Shown in pieces: positions 45,890 through 57,053 of a stretch of 64,000 nt of DNA. The notes below the pieces were generated by a model, which had not been told where the DNA came from, ran no database searches, and saw nothing but the letters and a program-made list of their open reading frames with translations. Position 1 is the first letter of the stretch. Each line of letters begins with the position of its first letter. Source of the stretch: Lineus longissimus (Eukaryota; Nemertea; Pilidiophora; Heteronemertea; Lineidae); assembly GCF_910592395.1 (NCBI RefSeq), contig NC_088320.1, positions 8,246,001 through 8,310,000 of the forward strand, in the 5' to 3' direction. The translations under genes were made by a program, and so were the position numbers.

Positions 45890-46890
45890 TTATTGATTAT
45901 TTAAACACGAATGATTTTGTGCCCACATAATCTGGCATAACATCAGGATGGAATTTCCCAACTTGGAACAAGGTAAAGTCTGCATAATTATCTCATTGTT
46001 GTCATGTTGAACGATACCTGTACCGAATGAAGTAATCTGAACAGGATGATTATTCAGGCTATGTTGGTATTCAATAGACTTGCCAGTGGTCGATAAAAGC
46101 AGCAACGATACTGGGTTTGGCGGTCAAAGTTCTTGACACTCGCAACGATACTGCGGCACAGCGTGCCAAACTATACACGTGGACAGAGATGTGCTTTAAT
46201 AGAGATTGCAAGTCAAATGTCTGGAGAGAATTGAGGAATGTAAAGATTTGCGGAATTTCTTTGATAATTGCTCGGAGAGAGCAGAAAGTTAATTGTGGTC
46301 GGAAACCAATCAACAGGTCATTGCAAGTCCCATTAATCGGAGAGAGGCAGTGAAAATAACAGCATGAAGATTGCACTGGAGGTTTTTAAATCCCATACAA
46401 TTTGAATCCAGTTTGTAAACGCATCAGCCGAAACAAGGAAAACAATTGATGAAATATGCTACACATGCCATAGATGTGGTGGCCGGTGTATCATGGTGTA
46501 GTGTGTACATGAGCAATGTATTAATGGACACACTCAATTCATACACTCGTACCATGACAGGTGCTGCTGATAAGGCTAACAACGAACGCAAAAGGTGAAC
46601 AACAAGACAAGTCATAATCACTCCGCCCGGGTCGGCCTCGCCACACACACATCCCGCAGAGCCATTTTTATAGAAACTTTGGAGCCATGTCAAGTTTCAG
46701 AACGATTGTATGGTGTACTTGACAATGCTTGACTCTCGTATAACCCATTCCTCAGCTTGAAATTCAATGCACATATAAATGTGGAGGTATGGTCACAAGT
46801 GTAGAGGCCATGAAGTACATTTACAAATAAGGTAAAATGGGGTAACTGTAGCCCCGGTCTAATTGTAGCCCGGACTATGTTTTTGATTTA
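45890..46890. other. No gene seen
   Basis: Overlapping short open frames on both strands near 46,071-46,376 lack motifs. Confidence 0.4.
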
Positions 46891-46903
46891 TATTCCGGTA
46901 ACC

Positions 46904-47844
46904 AAGGAGGATACCGCGGTGACGTCACATCACGTGATCCCGACCCATATTACTGATCGCTATGGCCAATCAGATTCAGTCTACTGACAGCTGCAGCACT
47001 GAACACATCTCCACGTCTCGCTGTCTGGTGCGCTCCTGTACACAAAAACACCAATAGACATGAAATATTGCAATACCTAGTATGGATTCTTCCTGTGTAA
47101 AATAATATTTACAGAGCAGATTAACTTCCACGAATAAAAAAGACGTTTGGCGTGGCCAAAGTGCGGAAATAATGTCTCCGCTAAAATACACTACGAAATA
47201 CACTAGGCAATGCACTACGCAATATACAGTAGAGATGCAGTTGAGTTTGTTATTGTTTTGACTTAGAAGCCCGCCCATATCATAATATATTCATGTATTC
47301 ATGAAGTATGAACTCATTTCTGTCCCATACAACTCTAAGAACAGTCAATTTCTCCTTAAATCATCACCGAAACCGCGATATCCGCAGGAAGATTTCGTTC
47401 TAGTGTCCGAAAATGCATGATCTTACAGGGGCGCTAACTCGACAAATAGAGGGGATCTATGGGGATCTATGCGAGTTTTAGGTCCTACAGGTCTCGAACT
47501 TGTAAAATCTGTAAACATGCCTCCAAATCCCATTATGATAATGAAGAGATTGCCCCATATCTGGGAGACTGTTTTAAACCATCGCTAATTTTGGAAGATC
47601 CGTGCCCGGCTATTTGGTTTAAAAAACCCTATTTTTCCCCATCAAAACAGCACTTTTCATTATTCAAATGATAGCTTATTGTCTGAAGACTTATTTCATA
47701 GCAGAAAAGTACTAATAACTCTGATTTGATGCGAAAAATCTAACTTTTTTGATGACTTGATTTTCCCTTGGCCGTGGATCGAGTTTGTTTACAATATGCA
47801 GCGCCATCTTGGAAAAGCCGTGACGTCACCGCGGTATCCTCCTT
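46904..47844. mobile_element. 941-bp TIR element
   Basis: Perfect 25-bp inverted ends (AAGGAGGATACCGCGGTGAC then GTCAC, 46,904-46,928 and 47,820-47,844). CCGGTAACC occurs just outside on both sides (46,895-46,903, 47,847-47,855), with two extra bases on the right, so the target duplication is 7-9 bp. The ends hold TGACGTCA, a CRE palindrome. No ORF of note. Confidence 0.8.
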
Positions 47845-48099
47845 GTCCGGTAACCATGGAATTGTTCAGCCAACCCGACAAGTATGGATATGAAAGAGGT
47901 GACTCTTGAGTATCACAACATAAATAGTTTTGGATTATGCAACATGTTATGTAAGAGCTTTGGCTATAAGGAGTTAACAAATCAGACACATGCACAAAAA
48001 AAGTTGGAATTGACCTTTTTGCATTAATGAATTTTCCACATAGAGAGCATTGATATATTTGAAACTTGGTTCAGGTGATCAGTATTGAGTGTAGAGAAT

Positions 48100-48510
48100 G
48101 TTGTATGCGGCATTTGATGTCATTTTTAAAAGCAAATTTTTCGGAAGCACTTTTCTGACACACATTTTCAAGTATGCACGACCACGTCATCGAGGCGGTG
48201 ATTTCAACTGGTGTGCATCAAGCATCTTCATACCAATTCCTCTCCGGCCTTCCGACTCAATATTCCCTTTAACATGGAGAGGAGACAGTTCCCGATCAAG
48301 ATCTGCTTTCGTATGTCATCCAACAAATCACAAGGGCAAACCCTTACCAAGGTTAGCATCTTCCAGTCACAGGATTTTTTTCACTCATGGCCAACCGTAT
48401 GTCGCATTGAGTATTGTAAGGGAGAATGCAAACATTCGTTTGGTACACAGGAATGGCAGATATCTCGCGAAGCAAGGACTCTATACCGACAATGTAGGCT
48501 ATTGGGATAA
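48100..48510 (+). pseudogene. Helitron Pif1-like helicase, C-terminal remnant
   Basis: Two overlapping frames together give the last part of a Helitron helicase: IPLRPSD, then NMERRQFPIKICFRMSSNKS with GQTLTKVSI, then HGQPYVALSIVREN. Switching frames at about 48,230 and 48,370 restores the family order, so at least two frameshifts are present. NKSQGQTL is a conserved Pif1/RecD motif. No Rep domain or element ends are visible. Confidence 0.75.
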
Positions 48511-48623
48511 TACCGAATTAGATACGGACAGTCAGCTCACCAGTCTGCGATAATCCCATTGCAATCATTTTTGGGTCAAAATATTTGAAATCACAAAAAA
48601 GTTTGCGATGGGATTATCCCAGA

Positions 48624-48968
48624 AGTATCTCTAACTGAGTCTGGAACACACGGACATACAGTATCAGTTTGCTCATTCAGGCTTCGGTGGGGGATGTAGT
48701 ATCTCTAACAGAGTGTGGAACACACGGAAATTCAGTATCAGTCAGCTCATTCAGGCCTCGGTGGGGGATGAAGTATCTCTAACTGAGTCTGGAACACAAG
48801 GACATGCAGTATCAGTTTGCTCATTCAGGCTTCGGTGGGGGATGAAGTATTTCTAACAGAGTGTCAGTGGAACACACGGAAATTCAGTATCAGTCAGCTC
48901 ATTCAGGCCTCGGTGGGGATGAAGTATCTCTAGCTTTGTCTGGAATACACGGAAATTCAACGAGTATC
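48624..48968. repeat. 74-bp tandem repeat with ABAB higher order
   Basis: Units start AGTATCTCTAAC at 48,624, 48,698, 48,772, 48,846 and 48,923. Odd units read ACTGAGTCTGGAACAC with CAGTTTGCTC, even units ACAGAGTGTGGAACAC with CAGTCAGCTC. The array thus grew by doubling a dimer. Confidence 0.9.
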
Positions 48969-48992
48969 ACGTCCATACGCTAATTAGACACA

Positions 48993-50719
48993 CTAGCATA
49001 TACCCATGGAGCGGGCAAAGTTGAAATGTAATATACATTAGTTAAATGGGCATGATGATTGAGCTACATTAAATTTCTAACGTTACTGAAGTTTTATTAA
49101 AGGTTAAACACGAAATTAACTGCATTTAGGGACTTATTGCTGATGCTATCTACATGCAACCCCCAATAGATTGATTGGAGTACGCTATTTTGCACAATGC
49201 ATTGAGACCAGTGACAGCAGGTCCTGTTCCAAATAAGACCCTCACATATTAGGCATATCACCTACCCACTCCCGTACCCAATGCCACTGTCGGACCAAAG
49301 CCAGGCGCATGGAGAGATGCAGAACGCAATTCAAACTGACAACATCAGTCAGTAAAGAATAAAACAAAGAGCAAGCGCTGGCCACTGTACATATTTTGTC
49401 CATCCTGGTATAACTGTTTATTGATACCCTGACTACATGTTCCGGTAGGCCACTCTGCAGAATTTGCCTTATCACTCAGGTCAGTGTTTCTCGAATAGAA
49501 CTAAAATAGAACAGGTTAATCATTAATCTCCCTGCTAATACCCTGCACCACGGACCAGGTTGTATAGCACTACATACGTGCTGGAAGCTAATACTGATGT
49601 GGCAGGGAGAATATGCGTGAAGTTTGTGTATGCTTTTGAGAATGAGCGGAGCTCTCCAGTCGACGTGCTCTCTGAAAAGTTGTTATTTATTCCAAAACCA
49701 CCAAGATATTCGACGTATGACTCCCTCAGTGACACTCTTACTTATGATCCACACCTACGAAACCAAAAGTTGCAAGAATTCGACGCATTTTCGAGGCCCA
49801 ATTTTGAAACAAAAATCGCCTCCTATTTAGCGGCCACAACGCGCATTATAGTATAGACTAGCATATACCCATGGAGCGGGCAAAGTTGAAATGTAATATA
49901 CATTAGTTAAATGGGCACGATGATTGAACTACATTAAATTTCTAACGTTACTGAAGTTTTATTAAAGGTTAAACACGAAATGAACTGCATTTAGGGACTT
50001 ATTGCTGCTATCTACATGCAACCCCCATTAGATTGATTGGAGTACGCTATTTTGCACAATGCATTGAGACCAGTGACAGCAGGTCCTGTTCCAAATAAGA
50101 CCCTCACATATTAGGCATATCACCTACCCACTCCCGTACCCAATGCCACTGTCGGACCAAAGCCAGGCGCATGGAGAGATGCAGAACGCAATTCAAACTG
50201 ACAACATCAATCAGTAAAGAATAAATCAAAGAGCAAGCGCTGGCCACTGTACATATTTTGTCCATCCTGGCATAACTGTTTATTGATACCCTGACTGCAT
50301 GTTCCGGTAGGCCACCCTGCATAATTTGCCTTATCACTCAGGTCAGTGTTTCTCGAATAGAACTAAAATAGAATAGGCTAATCATTAATCTCCCTGCTAA
50401 TACCCTGCACCATGGACCAGGTTGTATAGCACTACATACGTGCTGGAAGCTAATATTGATGTGGCAGGGAGAATATGCGTGAAGTTTGTGTATGCTTTTG
50501 AGAATGAGCGGAGCTCTCCAGTCGACGTGCTCTCTGAAAAGTTGTTATTTATTCCAAAACCACCAAGATATTCGACGTATGACACCCTCAGTGACACTCT
50601 TACTTATGATCCACACCTACGAAGCCAAAATTTGCAAGAATTCGACGCATTTCCGAGGCCCAATTTTGAAACAAAAATCGCCTATTATTTAGCGGCCACA
50701 ACGCGCATTATAGTATATA
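48993..50719. repeat. Adjacent tandem duplication (865 bp and 862 bp)
   Basis: 48,993-49,857 and 49,858-50,719 are near-identical and directly adjacent, both starting at AGCATATACCCATGGAGCGG. Each holds an open plus frame of about 98 codons (starts MYSTTYVLEAN). Between copies I count about six amino-acid changes in that frame, which argues against selection on a protein. Confidence 0.95.
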
Positions 50720-52140
50720 GATAACGCCGGCAAAATTAGACAATATTCATTTAAAGTATCGTTTACGGTATAATGTAAGCTTACTTACAATGAGAATGCA
50801 TGTCGTTTTAAAAAAGAAAGGTCAATCTTAATATCTATAATGCATTACTGTCTGGTAATGTGGTTCTTTGGTAGCGTGTAGCAAAAACTATTTGAAGCCA
50901 ATAATACTTTAACTGGCTCAGTTTCTCGGCAGACCTCTCCCAGACAAGCTAAACAAAATGGAAATTAGTCTTCAAACCTTATTTGAGCTACCCTCCTACC
51001 TAGAGACTAAACAATTCTCTTCAAATACTCGCTACAACGCCGGACTGTATGAAAATGTGTCTGTCCGCAAACGTATTACTCGCATAGAGGCGGGTCGGGA
51101 CGTGGCCTGGACAATCATAGCTGCAGGAAATTTGACCGGCAGAGAGTGACCTGCTAACAAATTGCCGCCAGGAAATCACACAAGCAATTGACGGGTCAGT
51201 TGACCAGTATTGTAAAATCGAAAAAAAGTCGTGCTTGGCTGCGCGAACGAAGTACGGTCGTTATCGCTTCTGATTGGACAATCTCACTACGGTAAAACGG
51301 CTAGGGGCCGTTCTTTGTATTGTGACTTTACAGCATGTTCTATATTTGTAACGTAACTTGAAGGGGATCCGGATTTGACTATCAACCCAACCAGATCGAT
51401 ACATTTTTTAAACACCGATATCCTTCGTTTTGATAGATCTTCAAAACAAATCTCCTCTTTTCGTTACTGTCACTGTGAGGTGCTGCCATATGAGCTAAGA
51501 AACTGGAACTAGGCGCTTGTCTAAAATTAAAAATATCTTTCAGTTATACCATTCCGTCGTCCACCATTGAGTTTTTCCAGTTTTCTTACTGTCGGATGCC
51601 ACGAATTTTGTTGTTTTCAAAGGGGGGGGACGACCAATGGCGGAACCCCAAACCTCAAGCACGCAACGGGTTCCTTCAAGCGCCACGTCAGCAACTGTGT
51701 TTTTTCTTTCCTTACACAGCACTGTGTTTCACTCAGCATACTCCCATCCGGTTTTATGTAGATACGTATCAGATACGTATTTCGTTGCTGCCATCTGGTG
51801 TACGATTTAACAAACAACGTTACACCAAGTTAACAAATAATGTTATAACACTTACGTTGTAAATATCATTCTCAAAATCAATTCATAAAAATCAAGACTA
51901 GGGCAATATCAAGCAAACAATAATGGAAAAAGTGTAATTCAATTGATTGAATATTGTTTCTGGACTCGAAATGAACTTTAGAATTTCCGAATGTAAACCT
52001 CGAGCATAAAACGTCACAGAAACATTAGAACCTAAATCTTTTGGCAAATTTTTGTGATAGAGTTTGCCAATGAAGACCTTCTGGCTCACTACCCATGAGG
52101 ACCGTTGACTCATCTCACCTGGCAAGGCACTGGTGCGTGC
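50720..52140. other. No gene seen
   Basis: Short frames such as 50,958-51,149 and 51,596-51,862 have no recognised domain. Confidence 0.4.
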
Positions 52141-52149
52141 TGGAGTTCA

Positions 52150-52260
52150 TTATGATAATAATAATAATCCTTATTAACAAATTTCCCGTACTCGCAGGGC
52201 ACTATAAAAAAGGTACGAACGAATAAAACTTGCCACGTGTGGCTAGAGATACAGGAATTG
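52150..52260 (-). mobile_element. Short LINE 3' tail
   Basis: On minus: GTGCCCTGCGAGTACGGGAA, then TTTGTTAATAAGG and a short (ATT)n run near 52,154-52,166, as at the 3' ends of CR1/L2-like elements. No coding part. Confidence 0.4.
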
Positions 52261-52578
52261 TGTGCGCATGCGCAAAAGAACTCCCCTACCTTTAGCCTTT
52301 TGACCTGGAATACGGGTCCCGTACCTCTAGCAAGTGACCGGGTCTCGTACCTCTAGCCTTTTTGATTATAGTTTACTTGGTTGCGATTGCAAGTGCATTC
52401 TGGCAAAAGTTTTGTCCACAGGGACTCCGACAGATAGACGCCTTTTTCATTATTGTTTATCCTCGCCGAATTTCAAGGAGAGAGTGATTCCGTCCTTCCA
52501 TTCATCTACAGTTTGTGGTGAGGAAGAACTCACAACCTGAAGGACAAAGTCACAAACAGAAAGCTGGGATATTTCACT

Positions 52579-53589
52579 CTAATTCCGTGGAGTTGTCTTT
52601 GGTGTTTCTTCAAGTTGTTGACAAAGATAGTCTATAGAACCAAGGAATGTATCTATCCTTTTTCTCATGTACTGTCTTGCATCCTGACCATGGTTCCTCT
52701 CCAGTGTGGGGCCCTGTGGGGTGCCCTCCATCTTAGATAGCTCACTCTTGATGCGCGTGCGCGATATTGCACTCGGAACCCGAACTACCCCCTCCGAATT
52801 ATTAACAAATAACGGAAAATCTGGATAAGTCTGTCTTCGGATTAAAAGTTTTCGCCTCACCATAAACCGGTCCACGATATACCGGGAATCAGGCTTTAAA
52901 TATTTCCGCGGAGACATGGGAGTTGTTTGGAGGGTCAACGTAGTAATCTCGTTCCGTTTTTGTCCGGAGGGTGATGGACTAGGCGCAGGAACAGCGTCTA
53001 TGGATGATTGCTGTCCTCTGGTGGCAACACCTCTTGACCTTTGCGCGACAGGTAATTTGTTTGCAACTGTCTTCGCATTGGCTGGTGTTTTTAGTCTCCA
53101 ATTTAAAACATCATCGATTTTATCATCACTGTCGTATGATGACGTACTGCAAGATGTGCCACATCCAGAATCAACACGATCCAGCCGTTTGTGAATTAAG
53201 GTATTGGACTTATACGGCGCTACACCCGTTTTTTGCCTGAGTTCATCGCCAGGAATTCCATCCTCTTGCCCACTATCTCCCCGAGCAAACCGAACCCCCC
53301 GTCCCATCCCCATCCCAAAACAAGTCTGTGCACTTTTTGAGAGAGGAGGCGCACTTCGGTTTCCAATTAGTTTGTCGTTACTGTCAGAGTCTATGATGTT
53401 CCCGCTGCCATAACCACTTGTCCTCTGACACTGAGTCAGGAACCTCCTCACCGAGGTCGTCTGGTAGTGGCGAGAGAGGTTTAACTCTGTCTTCGCCCGC
53501 TCCAGTTTCCCAAGCCGCTTCTGGAGAATGTCAGTCTCGGTCCTGTTACGGGTTATCGCCCGGATTTCTCTTTCGTGGGTCGGAAACAT
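52579..53589 (-). CDS. Unrecognised intronless 336-residue protein
   Basis: A single long frame starting MFPTHEREIRAIT. The N-terminus has a heptad-like basic helix (TETDILQKRLGKLERAKTEL, about 18-37). The middle is low-complexity (Ser, Gly, Pro), with one Cys-Gly-Thr-Ser-Cys patch near 145. The C-terminal third is more ordered (RYIVDRFMVRRKLLIRRQTY; SAISRTRIKSELSKMEG; IDTFLGSIDYLCQQLEE). Codon use looks protein-like and there are no stops over 1 kb, so I think it is a real gene, but I cannot assign a family. It lies between 21-bp exact direct repeats (52,541-52,561 and 54,610-54,630), which may mark a retrocopy or other insertion. No poly(A) tract is visible. Confidence 0.6.
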   Translation of the reverse strand: MFPTHEREIRAITRNRTETDILQKRLGKLERAKTELNLSRHYQTTSVRRFLTQCQRTSGYGSGNIIDSDSNDKLIGNRSAPPLSKSAQTCFGMGMGRGVRFARGDSGQEDGIPGDELRQKTGVAPYKSNTLIHKRLDRVDSGCGTSCSTSSYDSDDKIDDVLNWRLKTPANAKTVANKLPVAQRSRGVATRGQQSSIDAVPAPSPSPSGQKRNEITTLTLQTTPMSPRKYLKPDSRYIVDRFMVRRKLLIRRQTYPDFPLFVNNSEGVVRVPSAISRTRIKSELSKMEGTPQGPTLERNHGQDARQYMRKRIDTFLGSIDYLCQQLEETPKTTPRN

Positions 53590-53599
53590 TATTAAGGGA

Positions 53600-56500
53600 T
53601 TCAGATCGAATTCAAAGGAAATTCTTATTCACCACACAAAATAAACTTTGTTGTCCCGATTCCCAGGTAGGTTGGGACGACCCCCATTTTGTTTTCTCGA
53701 GCCCGTAAGGTTGACAACAAACGAAACAGCAGTTATCCCAAAAAAAGAAAGTCCTTCTCGAATCAGCACAACTCAATACAGTTTCCCCGAGAATGTTGTC
53801 TAAGAGAGCCAATAACAACGGCGGTCCCTGTCGCGATGAAGAGCTATGCTAGCTGTCACCGTCATAACGACGAACCCATCCTGGCTAAAGAAACGGTCCT
53901 TATTACCAATGATGGACTCATTTCAGCAAAAATCATCAATTTGATCCAAATCTCTCGAGCTTTAAAAAATCGTCTCTATGTCACGTCACGCTGACGTCGG
54001 TACTGCTCCCGATCGGTCCACTAACACCAAAGACCAACAAGCGATAAGTCCCCTCTTGTATATTTACCCCTGCAAAACAGAGACTCAGCTGAAATGTCAA
54101 TATCTGTGGGCAGTTTGTGTTCTTAAATGTTATTTGTTTGCTTAGCTAATGCAACCTCAGACCACATTATCCTTTCTTTCTCGTATATCATTTATCTTGA
54201 ATCAAACCGTTCAAAGAAAGAGTCTTATCTTGTCTCTGTTTGTTCAAAGTATCAATTTTGGCTCAGCTACAGAAAGACATATCTCGCATCGCATGATTAA
54301 CAAGAAACAAGAGTGAAGTCCCAATATCGAATTATTTTACAGTAGCAAAGTGAGTGTGGAGACTTCTTGGAGCCATGGACACGGGATACATTTACTCTAG
54401 TGTCCGCTGTAAATACTTCGTCTTTTACCTCTGTATGCTTCACATCACATTACAGCGCTCCTTTCCCGCCATGCAAGTTGTCTCCTAAATTATTTTGTGG
54501 TCTGTGAAAACGAAAACCTCTTAAAGCCTCCAATACCATGAGCCGTATCATAGAACACGATTCCGTGGTGTTTGAATATACGTTTTATTCCCATTGAATG
54601 GATCATTTGAGGACAAAGTCACAAACAGAATGGCGGATAAGATCAAATCCTCTGCGGACTTTTGGCAAGTTCAAAACTCATGCCCGTGTATTGCGTATCC
54701 GCATCGTTCTTACGGACGGTGTTTTCACATCTTGCACTTTCGCGGTGCTTGATATGCGATAGGGACATAGATTTACGTGTAAATGATACTTGTTGTAACG
54801 TTACTTTGCCTGAATCATTTCCATTTCACCTATCAACATTGTGCCGGGTGTGAAAATGCCATACGTAAAAATCGATATGGATACGTAACACTTGCGTGAA
54901 TTTTGATCTTGCCGAAAGTTCCTATTGACTCTACGTTACATAAGATTCAAGTACCAACGGATAAATCCACGGTTGACTTGAGGGAAGTACTTATTTTTCC
55001 TCCGAGAGAAGAAGCCGCGTCTCAGTTATTGCTCCGATATAAGGAACTCTAAACGAAACATTTTGCTTGAATAGCTCAGCGTTTGATTGAGTTATTTACA
55101 CTTGCCTTAGGGCTCTAACGTTTCTATTTGCTAAATATCCAGTGGGAATCTATGACGGAATTCACACTTGTTCACTGCTTGAATCTGTTTGGTTTATATG
55201 TGCGATCTCTTTGTTAAATATTAGGTATGCTTTGGACACTTGGAGTTCACTTCTCGCAGTACTCGCATGATCAAACAGAGAGAGTGGGCGCTTGTTCTGA
55301 AGGACACTCCTCAGGTTTAACCCTCTCAAGTTCAAAGTCATCATGGTGTCCTTACCGACTGGTAATAGCCATCATACTGTTGTGTGGCACAGTGGTTACA
55401 GCGCAACGCAAATATTCGAAAGGTCATCGGTTAGACTCTCGGCATCCTAGCACCTGTTGCTGCCAATATACCCCGCCTCTCGATATTCCCTATCGCACTT
55501 TTCCATGTTTTGAGAAAAACGAAAAAAAACCAATCCCATATACTAATAAATCAAATTCATTCATGAATATATTTGGAAACATAAAAATTATATGAATACA
55601 ATAAAAATGCAAATATAACGAACATTACTTAACAGTCCCTATCGACTTTTAGGCAATTTTCATATGACTTAACATGGCAATATTACAGGCTGGAATAGGC
55701 AAAGTGATTGTCAGAATCAGTGACTTAGGCATTTTTTCACCTCTTTGACAAAGTAACTCAATTCATTTGTGACACAGTGAATAAACTGCATATATGCTAA
55801 ATTTGCTATTGATAAAGGGTGTCACACTCATTGCTAGTAACCATGGTAATTTAGGGATGATGCAGACTGTCAAAGAATTGGAACTCGCTCAAATTGCCTC
55901 TGCCAGGTAAAATTTCCTAACTCGGATTCTGAGTTAGGCAGATTTCCATTCAATGTATTTTGTACACACATTGGCATTTTTACAGAAGGTGTATCAGGTG
56001 GTTGGGAGTTGAGATAGGCTTTCTTCAAAAATTGAGTTGGGCAATTTGTTTGGGAACATAACGATACATTATGTACTTGTATACGATATAGGAGTCAGGA
56101 TGGACTCTCGGAAGAATCACGAACATTCCCGAGAGCTCGGCTTCGAGATTACTCGGAAAAGCATATTATTTGACCCGCTAGCTTTGAGAAGTCGCATTTC
56201 AAAGGCTGCTACGTACACCGGGATGACGAGATTGAAATCATATTGGTTCACGATACCGACAACGAAAATGCATGTGGCAATCACGTTCAAAAAGCCCCCG
56301 ATAAACTAAATGTTATACTTCGTCGTGCCTAGCTCTTCGCAAGGGTTGTGGAACCTGGCTAATGTCTTTCCATGGCTTAGTAGGCCTACATCACAGTACA
56401 TGTATGTATGCTGAAGCCCAGTCATGCCAGTACGGTCTCATTCTTGACAATTGCAGTCCACTGATACAATGAGAGAACAAAAGACTCGCATTACCACAGC

Positions 56501-57000
56501 TGATTAAATCACGAACAGTGCTAAAAATGTACAGGTTAAACCTAAACTGGCCTGTCGCTCGTGACGGCAGAAGGGTGTTGCCCGGATGACAAGACGTCAA
56601 ATACATTGTCTTTGGTTATAATCCAATGTTGTAATCGGTCGCGGTTGATTTGAACGCCAGACAGTTGGCGTGTGTACTGCGGAGAACATCGCCGGAACAC
56701 TTTCTCCGATATCAAACATAAAAATGCCTCCAATATTTCAGGAAATCAAGTTAAAATTGGTGCAGCAGAAGATAGGGCCCAATGTGTATGCTTGATAATG
56801 GTCTCGATTGGTAGGTTTTTATTGCAGCTTTAGTCAGAAAATTATAGTACGGTACTTTACGTATGATGTTGGGGCGCGACCCGACAAAACTGTCTTGCGA
56901 GACCGTGACACTACGGGTTAAATATAGCCTAACTGTTGAGTGAGACGAAAATATTATGGGATAGATAGCCGCGATACTTGAGATAGTTTTGGACCTTTGA
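53600..57000. other. Upstream region of the 336-residue gene; no other gene seen
   Basis: The first 400 bases would hold the 5' untranslated region and promoter of the minus gene. A TGACGTCA-like site lies near 53,991. Other open frames (up to 122 codons at 55,227-55,595) have no motif. Confidence 0.35.
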
Positions 57001-57019
57001 ACCGCAGAAAAACACTGAT

Positions 57020-57053
57020 TAGACCATATCCACAACTCCGTGGATATGGTCTA
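57020..57053. other. Perfect 14-bp hairpin
   Basis: TAGACCATATCCAC, a six-base loop, then the exact complement, followed by ATTGTTTTT. No neighbouring gene explains it. Confidence 0.7.

Noticed and set aside
49560-49856. 98-codon frame in the 865-bp tandem duplication
   Set aside because: About six nonsynonymous and no clear synonymous differences between the copies, and no known domain.
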